64,000 nucleotides of DNA from JAZKBN01 sp040388605 (GTDB lineage: Bacteria; Bacteroidota; Bacteroidia; Cytophagales; Flexibacteraceae): assembly GCA_040388605.1 (NCBI GenBank), contig JAZKBN010000073.1, forward strand, positions 8,643 through 72,642, in the 5' to 3' direction. Within the stretch, counting starts at the first letter, position 1. Each line of letters starts with the position of its first letter. Both the position numbers and the translations under genes were made by a program. Below, piece by piece: positions 26,487 through 33,925 of this stretch. The notes below the pieces were generated by a model. It did not search any database. It was not told where the DNA came from and was given only the letters and a program-made list of their open reading frames with translations.

Positions 26487-28910
26487 TTAGTCAAAGCCGT
26501 TTGCGCCTTCGTCGTTGCTGCGGCGCTCTTTGCCGCCGTTCTGGATTTTACCGAAACGGTAGGTAAATCCCAGGAATGCAATGCGGGATTCCCTCTTAAA
26601 GCGGCTGTTGGTAGAAAAATCTGCTCCGTCGGAGGTGATGTTATACCGAAGGGTGTTAAAAACATCTGCTACACGGAGACTTATTGTGCCACGTGTGCCG
26701 AATACATTGTATTTGGCTGCAATATCAACATTGAAAGCAGTGCTGCGCTTACCCTGCGCCGTATTAACAGGGGAGCGGTAATTGAGTGCCAACTGGATAT
26801 CGCATCGCCTGCTGACAGTAAATACATTGTTAAGCCTTACCCGGCTCATTAGGCTTGCCGTATTTATGGGCACACCATTATAAGAACCTATAATAGTCCT
26901 ATAGAATAACGATGCGGAGCCGTTGAGCTTCCACCAATTATTCATAGGTGCCGAGCCTGCCATATCAATACCTGTGGATGTTTCAGTGCCTATGTTTTGA
27001 GGATTGTTCAGGGTAACCGTGTTCCCGGTAAGCGCGTCAATAATTACCTGCCTGAAGTCTTTAATGGTTTGTGTTTCAATGCGCGTGAATGCGGTTGCGC
27101 TCAGCTCTGCCCCGCCTGCAAAGCCTTTCTGTGCACCCAATTCAAATGAATGCACATATTCGGGCTGTAAATTCGGGTTGCCTTTTACAAGGTTTAACTG
27201 GTCTGAGCGGTCTGTAAAGGGGTTCAGCTCATTGGCATCGGGCCTGCCAATGCGTTTTGAATAACCCAGCTGCACGCGCAGGTCTTTGGGGAAATCATAG
27301 GCTATGGTTGCACCCGGAAACAGGGTTAGGTACTGCTGCGTGAATTTTGTGCGCGACACGGTTTGCTCGCCGTTAAGGTTGCTGAGTTCTGCCCGCAGGC
27401 CTGCCTGCCAGCTGAATTTGCCAATTGCATTTCCGTACAGGCCGTAAGCTGCCTGTACATACTGCTTATAAATAAACCTGTTCGATGGGTTAAAGCTCAG
27501 CTCCGGATCGCTGCTGAAAGTGTAATCTATATCATACTTTCGGTATGTGCTCCTAAGCCCCGCTTCAAATCTGCTTTTTTCGCCGAGCGGATGCACATAA
27601 TCTGCCTGGGCAGAACCCTGGAGTGTACGGTTTACGGTATTCTGATGCTGTAAAACCGGGTTGCTCAGCAGGTAATTAATATCTGAAACTACCTTGTTAG
27701 CGGAAAATAACGGGGTAAATACTGCATTTGCGCTCAGTTCGCGACCTTTCTGCGCATCTCCCCAATTTCGCTTATAGTCAATGGAAATATCGGCAGATCG
27801 GTTTATGCCGGCTGTGCTGTTGCTGCGGTCGCTGCTGCCGGCGTTTACCATGCGGTCGGCTGCGCTGGCGTTTTCCTGCCTTGAATGCAGCATGTCTGAA
27901 TTATCTGTAAAGTTAAAGCGGGGCTGAACGGCAAATGTAAATGTTTGCATGGGCGATATGGCATAATCGAAGCCAAGCCGGATGGCATGCGAAGTTTGTA
28001 TGTTATAGCCGCTGCGCTCCTGGTTCAGTACCAGCGTACTGTCTTTGGCAGTTGTGCTTTGGGCCAGCGATGCCCTGATCCAACGCCTGTCGCGGCGTAA
28101 GTCGTAAGAGCCGAACAGGTTCAGCTTCCCTTTGCGGTAGTTCAGGTTTAATGAACCGTTGTACTTATCGCCTGTTCCGACAAGGGTGGTTGCCTGCCCG
28201 TTCAGGCCGTTGCGCAGGTCTTTTTTAAGTATAATGTTCAGTATGCCTGCTGCCCCTGATGCATCATACTTTGCCGAAGGATTGGTAATAACCTCTATGC
28301 TTTCAATGCTGCTTGCGGGTATCTGCTCAAGGGTGGTGCCTGTTTGCTTGCCGTCTATTAATATGGTAACGCCTGCCGATCCCCTTATGCTTACCGCCCC
28401 GTTCTCATCTATGCTGACCGAGGGTACATTTTGCAGCAGGTCTATGGCCGTGCCGCCAATGGCGGTCAGGTCTTTGGATACCTTAATTACCTGCTTGTCG
28501 AGGCTGTTATTTATTACGTTGCGCTCTGCGGTAACGGTTACATCACTCAGCTCCGTTGCAGTGGGGCGCAGGTGCAGCGTGCCTAAGCTTAATATAGCTT
28601 GCGCATCGGTTAAAGTTACCGCCTGCCTGCCGGTGCGGTAGCCCACTGCTGTAACTTTCAGTACATACTGCCCAAAGGGAACCTTGCTTATTTCAAACAT
28701 TCCTTCGGCATCGGCCTGCATTCCTGCTGCAAAGCTTGAATCAGCTGCCCTGAGCAGAACTACGGTTGCAAATGAGACCGGTTGCTTACTGCCGTTTTCA
28801 ACCAGCCTGCCATGCACTGTACCGGTATTTTGAGCGTACAACAACATTGAAGGCCAAAGACAAGCTGTTATTATAAACCCGATAAACCGCGATATTCTGA
28901 ATAGTAACAT
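26487..28910 (-). CDS. TonB-dependent receptor-like outer-membrane beta-barrel protein
   Basis: 807 residues with a signal peptide (ending LLYAQ), a CarboxypepD_reg-like domain (VHGRLVENGSKQPVSFATV, about 31-110), a plug domain (LLQNVPSVSIDENGAVSIRG ... SIESIEVITNPSAKYDASG, about 150-225) and a C-terminal barrel of the OMP_b-brl_3 type running to the end. No substrate-specific motif seen. The gene is on the same strand as, and 91 bases upstream of, the PepSY-like gene, so the two may be co-transcribed and controlled by the two-component system downstream. Confidence 0.88.
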   Translation of the reverse strand: MLLFRISRFIGFIITACLWPSMLLYAQNTGTVHGRLVENGSKQPVSFATVVLLRAADSSFAAGMQADAEGMFEISKVPFGQYVLKVTAVGYRTGRQAVTLTDAQAILSLGTLHLRPTATELSDVTVTAERNVINNSLDKQVIKVSKDLTAIGGTAIDLLQNVPSVSIDENGAVSIRGSAGVTILIDGKQTGTTLEQIPASSIESIEVITNPSAKYDASGAAGILNIILKKDLRNGLNGQATTLVGTGDKYNGSLNLNYRKGKLNLFGSYDLRRDRRWIRASLAQSTTAKDSTLVLNQERSGYNIQTSHAIRLGFDYAISPMQTFTFAVQPRFNFTDNSDMLHSRQENASAADRMVNAGSSDRSNSTAGINRSADISIDYKRNWGDAQKGRELSANAVFTPLFSANKVVSDINYLLSNPVLQHQNTVNRTLQGSAQADYVHPLGEKSRFEAGLRSTYRKYDIDYTFSSDPELSFNPSNRFIYKQYVQAAYGLYGNAIGKFSWQAGLRAELSNLNGEQTVSRTKFTQQYLTLFPGATIAYDFPKDLRVQLGYSKRIGRPDANELNPFTDRSDQLNLVKGNPNLQPEYVHSFELGAQKGFAGGAELSATAFTRIETQTIKDFRQVIIDALTGNTVTLNNPQNIGTETSTGIDMAGSAPMNNWWKLNGSASLFYRTIIGSYNGVPINTASLMSRVRLNNVFTVSRRCDIQLALNYRSPVNTAQGKRSTAFNVDIAAKYNVFGTRGTISLRVADVFNTLRYNITSDGADFSTNSRFKRESRIAFLGFTYRFGKIQNGGKERRSNDEGANGFD

Positions 28911-29012
28911 AAATAATTATATTCCCCGCTCAAATACAGGGCTTCCACAGCTGAATAATTGAAATACCTGCGAAAGTACGCCGGTACTTAAACATGTTTT
29001 GCTCTTACTGCA

Positions 29013-31202
29013 TTAATTGAACAGGTTATACTTTAGGGCCAAATTTACAATCCTGCCTTCCTGGGGTGCCCATATCGAACTGAAATTAGGGTGCTGAATA
29101 GTGCCTGTAACCGTTTTTTCGTAGTTCGACTGTTTAATATCGAACAGGTTCTCACAGTTAAGCACAATGTGAAGGGGCCCGAATTGGCGTTCTACCATCA
29201 TAGCAAAGAACCAATAATCAGGAACCCTTTGGTTGTTATAAATGTACTGCTGCCCCACACGGCTTGCCTCTGTGCCGAAGCGCCATTTGTCAGGAATGGT
29301 ATAGGCAACCGTAACTGAAACTTTGTCCTGCGGGGCAAAAGGCAAATAGCTGTGCTCCCCGGTCCCGTTTCGGCGGGCAAGGGTATGGTTGTATCCCAAA
29401 TACAGCTCCGTCATGCCGTAAGATGTACGCACATAAGTATCTGTACCCATTGTGTTCACATCGAAAGCCGCGTTAATGAATTCTGTGTTACCTAAGCTGT
29501 TGGAACGGGCGATTACGGGGTTCGATATTTTGGTGTAAAACAGGGCCTGGTCGAGCTGAATTACGAACTCTTCCCACAATACCTTTTTAAACCCGAGGTC
29601 AGCGTTCAGACCTGTTGAACGCTCCGCTCTTATGGTATTGCTCACGGGCAGTAAATACTGTATGCCCGATTTTACATGCGCATCAATCGGGGTAAGCAAA
29701 CTGAAAGCATTAGGAGTCTTGTAGCCTGCGCCTGCATTTACGCGCAGCGTGTACGTAGAATTAAACTTATAAACCGCCGCCAAATCAGGCAGGAGGAAGT
29801 TACCGAAGGTATTATGCCTGTCGAACCTGATGCCGGGTTGCAGGGTCAGCTTTTCGGTCATATTCCAGTTGTCCTGAACAAATATGCCCATTGTGCTGTA
29901 TGTAAAATTGCCGATGGGCGATATAGTAACTGCGGCTTTTGTAAAAGCTTCGGAGCTGTAATTGCCGCCGAAAACCAAAAGATGTTTGCCCAGTTTAAGC
30001 CTGTCGCTGAATTCAGTAAATACCGACACCTGCCTTCCTTTGAATATATAGCCGCTGTCGTTGGTCTGCCTGTCGAAAAAACTGCCTGTGCCTTTGAGCG
30101 TAATTGCATGACGGCCTGTGTTATGCTGAATATTGAAATCGGCGGTATGCCTGAGTACAGTGTTTTTATTAAAATACCGGTGTAGTGAATCTGTGCCTTT
30201 TAGCGCTGTCAAATCTCCGCCCGCGCGTTCTTCGGCAACAAGCGCATAGCCGATATTTATTTTTGTGACGGGGCTGAATTCGTAGAAGAATCTTGGATGA
30301 AAGCTTAGCTGTTTAATGAGCGGGCTGTCGCTGAAGCCGTCTTTATTTACATCAACCGCCTCCTGGTTGGTTACACCTGCAAATACGCTCATACCCGCCC
30401 GGCCGAAACGTTGGGAATAATACGCGTTAAAGTTAGTCTCTTTCAGATTTGAGCGGTTGAGCACAAAAGTGGCCGTTGGCTTTTCGCCCGGTGTTTTAGA
30501 TACTATGTTGACCAGTCCGCCTATTGCGCCGCCGCCATAAAGTGTAGACACCGAACCTTTAATAATCTCTACTTGTTTTAAATCGAGAGGCGGTATTTGC
30601 AGCACACCCAGATTGCCGGCAAAACCCTCGTACAGCGGCAGGCCATCACGCAGAATTTGGGTGTACTTCGTATCAAGGCCCTGCATCCTGATACCTTGGT
30701 TCCCGTTTACAGGCGACAGCTTTTGAATGTGAATAATGGAAATGTCGCCGAGTATGGAGGCTACGTTACCGGGTACCACGGCCGCTTCTTCCAGCATATC
30801 CTCTTCGCCGAGCACCTCTGTCTTCATGGGCAGGTCTTCGAGGCGTGAGTTTGTGCGTGCTGAAGTAATAATAACTTCTTCCGTTTTTTCGGCTTCAGCG
30901 GCAAGCAATACAAGGAGGCCTTTTGCAGAGTCAGCATAAGGTATGGTTATGCTTATTGTTTTAGAACTGTATCCTAAGTTTCTTATCACTAAATCGGAAG
31001 TACCCCTTGGCAGCCCTTTAATTATGGCATAGCCCCCGGCATTAGCAATTGCGCCAATGTGGTTATTGTTGGCCATGCTTACCGTAGCTCCTATAAGCAC
31101 TTCACCGCTTGCCGAATCTTTGACAATTACTTTTAAGCCCGACTGTGCCCATGATACTGTTGCCGAAAAGAGGAACAGTGCAATTATTAAAGTATATTTC
31201 AT
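29013..31202 (-). CDS. TonB-dependent outer-membrane receptor
   Basis: 729 residues from ATG 31202 (MKYTLIIALFLFSATVSWAQ signal peptide; the upstream in-frame start is a TTG). An N-terminal CarboxypepD_reg-like domain (SASGEVLIGATVSMANNNHI) is followed by a plug (LGDISIIHIQKLSPVNGNQG, VEIIKGSVSTLYGGGAIGG) and a 22-strand-type barrel ending in LNLALKYNLFN-like strands. The plug sequence is closest in style to ferric-siderophore, colicin and cobalamin receptors. No substrate-defining neighbours such as ABC genes are in the window, so the ligand is unknown; iron chelate uptake is a guess. Confidence 0.88.
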   Translation of the reverse strand: MKYTLIIALFLFSATVSWAQSGLKVIVKDSASGEVLIGATVSMANNNHIGAIANAGGYAIIKGLPRGTSDLVIRNLGYSSKTISITIPYADSAKGLLVLLAAEAEKTEEVIITSARTNSRLEDLPMKTEVLGEEDMLEEAAVVPGNVASILGDISIIHIQKLSPVNGNQGIRMQGLDTKYTQILRDGLPLYEGFAGNLGVLQIPPLDLKQVEIIKGSVSTLYGGGAIGGLVNIVSKTPGEKPTATFVLNRSNLKETNFNAYYSQRFGRAGMSVFAGVTNQEAVDVNKDGFSDSPLIKQLSFHPRFFYEFSPVTKINIGYALVAEERAGGDLTALKGTDSLHRYFNKNTVLRHTADFNIQHNTGRHAITLKGTGSFFDRQTNDSGYIFKGRQVSVFTEFSDRLKLGKHLLVFGGNYSSEAFTKAAVTISPIGNFTYSTMGIFVQDNWNMTEKLTLQPGIRFDRHNTFGNFLLPDLAAVYKFNSTYTLRVNAGAGYKTPNAFSLLTPIDAHVKSGIQYLLPVSNTIRAERSTGLNADLGFKKVLWEEFVIQLDQALFYTKISNPVIARSNSLGNTEFINAAFDVNTMGTDTYVRTSYGMTELYLGYNHTLARRNGTGEHSYLPFAPQDKVSVTVAYTIPDKWRFGTEASRVGQQYIYNNQRVPDYWFFAMMVERQFGPLHIVLNCENLFDIKQSNYEKTVTGTIQHPNFSSIWAPQEGRIVNLALKYNLFN

Positions 31203-31589
31203 TCTCTCTTTCAATTACTCACACAAAGGTGCCGGAGCATTTTGAGGATATTCTGATTGGTAATTTAAAAATGCCTGAAAGTAAAACCAGCCCAAATAAA
31301 AACGGACTTCGGTCATAAGCGGGAGCAAGCAGGGTAAGATGGCCGCATATAAAACCTGCTTATTGTTTTCAGCTGCCTGATGTGCTGTGTATTTTGCAAC
31401 AGGTGCTGCTTGAATTAAATTACCCGGCAACCTTTTTACGGAATCTCCTTTATACAGTAAAAACTATAGTCAAAGTTTAAATTAAGGTGAATCCGGCTAA
31501 GCCGAGCCAAGTTTAAATTAACCTGCCCGTTGAAAAGCCAAACCTGGATACATACCTTTTTCCTTATACGGATTACAATTAAATACTCC
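31203..31589. promoter_or_regulatory. Non-coding region upstream of the TonB receptor, with a 13-base direct repeat
   Basis: About 390 bases between a glycosyltransferase gene and the TonB receptor gene, both on the minus strand. AAGTTTAAATTAA occurs twice in direct orientation (31473-31485 and 31509-31521), 36 bases apart, and between the copies lies a small hairpin CGGCT-A-AGCCG (31493-31503). A 71-codon minus-strand frame (31215-31430) exists but has no feature of a real protein. A CACCTTTG word (minus strand, 31222-31229) is one base off the -7 consensus, 20 bases from the receptor ATG. Confidence 0.45.
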
Positions 31590-32462
31590 TTAAATCAGCT
31601 TGTAATTCTTATACTCCCCAAACCTGAGCCCCAGCCTTTCTTCCACAAACATGAGCAGCCTGCGGCGTTTACGCATGTTTTTCCTGGTAGTATCCAGAAC
31701 CAGCTGACCCGGGTGCCGTTTTATACGCTCAAGCATAACTGCCGGGTGTGTACCTGTAAACTCCTTTACTGAATCTACAGATTCGTACTTAAAATTCTCT
31801 GCCTTGCGACTTTCCAATTTCATGTGATCATCGCTGTGCCAAAACCTGCCGAAATAGCTGAGCTTACGCCGCTGTTCAGGTAAAGATTTTACCCAGCCAT
31901 AATGGTACATATATACCTCCGCCGACTTAACATTGAGTTTACGGTTATCGGCATTCCTGAATCCCTGCGCATCGCGGTAGCTTACAATATTGCGGCCTGT
32001 GCGCACCACGCGTATTTCACGCCTGTACCAGTTTCGGCTGTCGGCTATATAATTATAGGAGCCGTAAAAATGCCGGTACCTGAGTAAAATGCCTTCTACA
32101 CGGAGATCGTTTTTATATTTCTCCATAGCTTCACGCAGGGGCTTAATGCCGTCTTCGTGTAATACTTCGTCGCCTTGTATGTATATGGCCCAATCTGAGT
32201 CTACCGATACTTCCGCCAGGGCCTTATCGGTTTCCTGTGCCAAAACGCGGCCGCCGCTGCGCATGTTATCGTCCCAAACAGTATTCAGTATTTTAATCTT
32301 GGGCGAATTAATACCGCGAATGAGCGCTTCAGTATTGTCTTCAGATTTACCTACAGCTACAATAAACTCATCAACCAACGGCAATACCGATGTTATGGCC
32401 TCAACAATTGGGTAATCGTAAATTTCGGCATTGCGTATAAAGCTGAATCCGGATACTTTCAT
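31590..32462 (-). CDS. Glycosyltransferase family 2-like protein
   Basis: 290 residues from ATG 32462 (MKVSGFSFIRNAEIYDYPIV); an upstream start would add 16 residues with no family similarity. The GT-A fold is seen in LPLVDEFIVAVGKSEDNT and the metal-binding-like DSDWAIYIQGDEVLHED, where a DxD motif is replaced by GDE. The C-terminal half is basic (RRKLSYFGRFWH, RKNMRKRRRLL). Probably a cytoplasmic enzyme transferring a sugar to a surface polysaccharide or lipid; donor and acceptor unknown. Confidence 0.8.
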   Translation of the reverse strand: MKVSGFSFIRNAEIYDYPIVEAITSVLPLVDEFIVAVGKSEDNTEALIRGINSPKIKILNTVWDDNMRSGGRVLAQETDKALAEVSVDSDWAIYIQGDEVLHEDGIKPLREAMEKYKNDLRVEGILLRYRHFYGSYNYIADSRNWYRREIRVVRTGRNIVSYRDAQGFRNADNRKLNVKSAEVYMYHYGWVKSLPEQRRKLSYFGRFWHSDDHMKLESRKAENFKYESVDSVKEFTGTHPAVMLERIKRHPGQLVLDTTRKNMRKRRRLLMFVEERLGLRFGEYKNYKLI

Positions 32463-32517
32463 GGCGATGTGACAGGGTACTAATTTCAGGCAATTTAAGG
32501 CATAAACCAATATGCAT

Positions 32518-32542
32518 AAAAAAGGGGACCAATTCGGCCCCC
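32518..32542 (-). terminator. Intrinsic terminator of ndk
   Basis: On the minus strand GGGGGCC and GGTCCCC pair (one G-T) around a GAATT loop and are followed by six T (32523 down to 32518). It lies 29 bases after the ndk stop and before the glycosyltransferase start. Confidence 0.85.
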
Positions 32543-32570
32543 GTTTTCAGGTAATTTTTACCTTAATAAA

Positions 32571-32993
32571 TTAGTATTGCTCGCGGCCGCTGAAAAAGTA
32601 GCTGCCTTCAATGGCGGCATTCTCATCAGAATCTGAACCGTGAACGGCGTTAGCTTCAATAGATTTTGCGTATAGCTTACGAATGGTGCCTTCTTCTGCA
32701 TTGGCAGGGTTGGTAGCGCCTATCAGCTTACGGAAATCTGCTACTGCATTTTCTTTTTCAAGAATCAGGGGAACTATAATGCCGCTGCTCATGTATTTGC
32801 AAAGGTCGGCGTAAAAGCCGCGTTCTTTGTGCACTTCATAAAATTTGCCTGCTTCGTCGGCAGTCAGCTTGGTTTGTTTCATGGCAACAATGCGGAAACC
32901 GGCGTCCTGTATTTGCTTCAGTATAGCGCCTGTGTATGCGCTTTCTGTGGCGTCGGGTTTCACAATGGCAAAAGTTCTGTTCGTAGCGCTCAT
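32571..32993 (-). CDS. ndk: Nucleoside-diphosphate kinase
   Basis: 140 residues, full length for the family. It transfers the gamma phosphate from ATP to NDPs through the phospho-histidine His118 in NAVHGSDSDENA; Lys12 (FAIVKPDA) is the conserved ATP-phosphate ligand. Cytoplasmic housekeeping enzyme. A perfect -7 element on the minus strand (TACCTTTG, 33049-33056) lies 56 bases upstream, and a strong terminator follows, so it appears monocistronic. Confidence 0.97.
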   Translation of the reverse strand: MSATNRTFAIVKPDATESAYTGAILKQIQDAGFRIVAMKQTKLTADEAGKFYEVHKERGFYADLCKYMSSGIIVPLILEKENAVADFRKLIGATNPANAEEGTIRKLYAKSIEANAVHGSDSDENAAIEGSYFFSGREQY

Positions 32994-33048
32994 CGCGTAG
33001 GGTGTTGTATTTTTGGGTTTTTAAATATTTCCTCTCGGAATTTGCCCG

Positions 33049-33056
33049 CAAAGGTA
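33049..33056 (-). promoter_or_regulatory. Candidate -7 element for ndk
   Basis: TACCTTTG on the minus strand matches TAnnTTTG exactly, 56 bases before the ndk ATG. No clear TTTG is found at the -33 position, so only the -7 half is supported. Confidence 0.5.
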
Positions 33057-33208
33057 TTCATATTCCTGCTTATAGGAAATATAGCTGTTTATTTCGCTTT
33101 GCTGCTATAAATTGCTTTTCTTGCAAGGCTATGCTTTCCCCGTCTGAAATTTTGCCCGAAACTGTTAAAACATCATTCCCTGAATCTAATAAACCTGCCT
33201 TAAATATA

Positions 33209-33835
33209 ATGGCAAGGCAGGTGCCTGCTCTTTTCTTTTTACTGCTGTTAGTGGGTTTAACTTCCTGCGGCGAACGCAGTAAAGAAAACAGCTCGGCTAT
33301 GCGCACCGAAATGAACAGCCGCAAAATAAAGCGTGTTACAGCCTCAGATATTTCAGAAGCTGCCATGTACACCGGCACCCGCCTTTCCGCCAAAATAGAT
33401 TCTGCCATGCAGGCCGGCATGGTTAAAGCCGGAGAGAGCTCCTGCCGCCCCCTTTTTGCATACTTTGCCGATTCGCTGGGCAATCTTGCCGGTGCTGCAT
33501 TCAACCGTTGGGATAAAGATGGAGAGTGCCTTGGGCCGGACCAGGTAACTGAACGTTCCATACTGGAGGCATTCAACGCTTCAATTGCCGCCGGTACAAT
33601 TCCCGGGGCCAACATACAGGAAATGTCAGATACTGCCATACTGTATAATTCACCTGTTTTGGTGCAGAGCTCCTGCCTGCAATGCCACGGCGAATCTAAA
33701 AATATGCAGGTTCAGAGCGGACCCGAGAAAATTATTCCCGGCAATATTTCTAACCTGAAAACGGGTATGGTAATAGGTTTTTACAGCATTTACATGCCCA
33801 AATCAGGCATTATAAGGCGGATGCCGTTGAAATAG
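33209..33835 (+). CDS. DUF3365-type heme-binding lipoprotein
   Basis: 208 residues from ATG 33209; a longer frame starts at 33002 but would bury the signal. A lipoprotein signal peptide with lipobox LTSC (Cys20) anchors it. The body resembles the DUF3365 (Tll0287-like) domain: SSCRPLFAYFADSL, then FNRWD, and the c-type heme motif CLQCH (Cys156, Cys159, His160), ending in the TGMVIGFYSIYMP strand. Likely a periplasm-facing redox sensor or electron-transfer lipoprotein. No cytochrome-maturation or oxidase genes are in the window. It is transcribed toward parC, which starts 90 bases later. Confidence 0.83.
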   Translation: MARQVPALFFLLLLVGLTSCGERSKENSSAMRTEMNSRKIKRVTASDISEAAMYTGTRLSAKIDSAMQAGMVKAGESSCRPLFAYFADSLGNLAGAAFNRWDKDGECLGPDQVTERSILEAFNASIAAGTIPGANIQEMSDTAILYNSPVLVQSSCLQCHGESKNMQVQSGPEKIIPGNISNLKTGMVIGFYSIYMPKSGIIRRMPLK

Positions 33836-33925
33836 GCGTATTTTTGCACCCGGAATCTGAATTTTGCTTAAATTCAGGTCTTGAATCAGGCGGGAAACTA
33901 ATCATTGCCCCGAATTAATAGTAAT

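Noticed and set aside
31215..31430. 71-codon minus-strand frame just upstream of the TonB receptor
   Set aside because: No signal peptide, no family likeness, and it overlaps the likely promoter area of the receptor.
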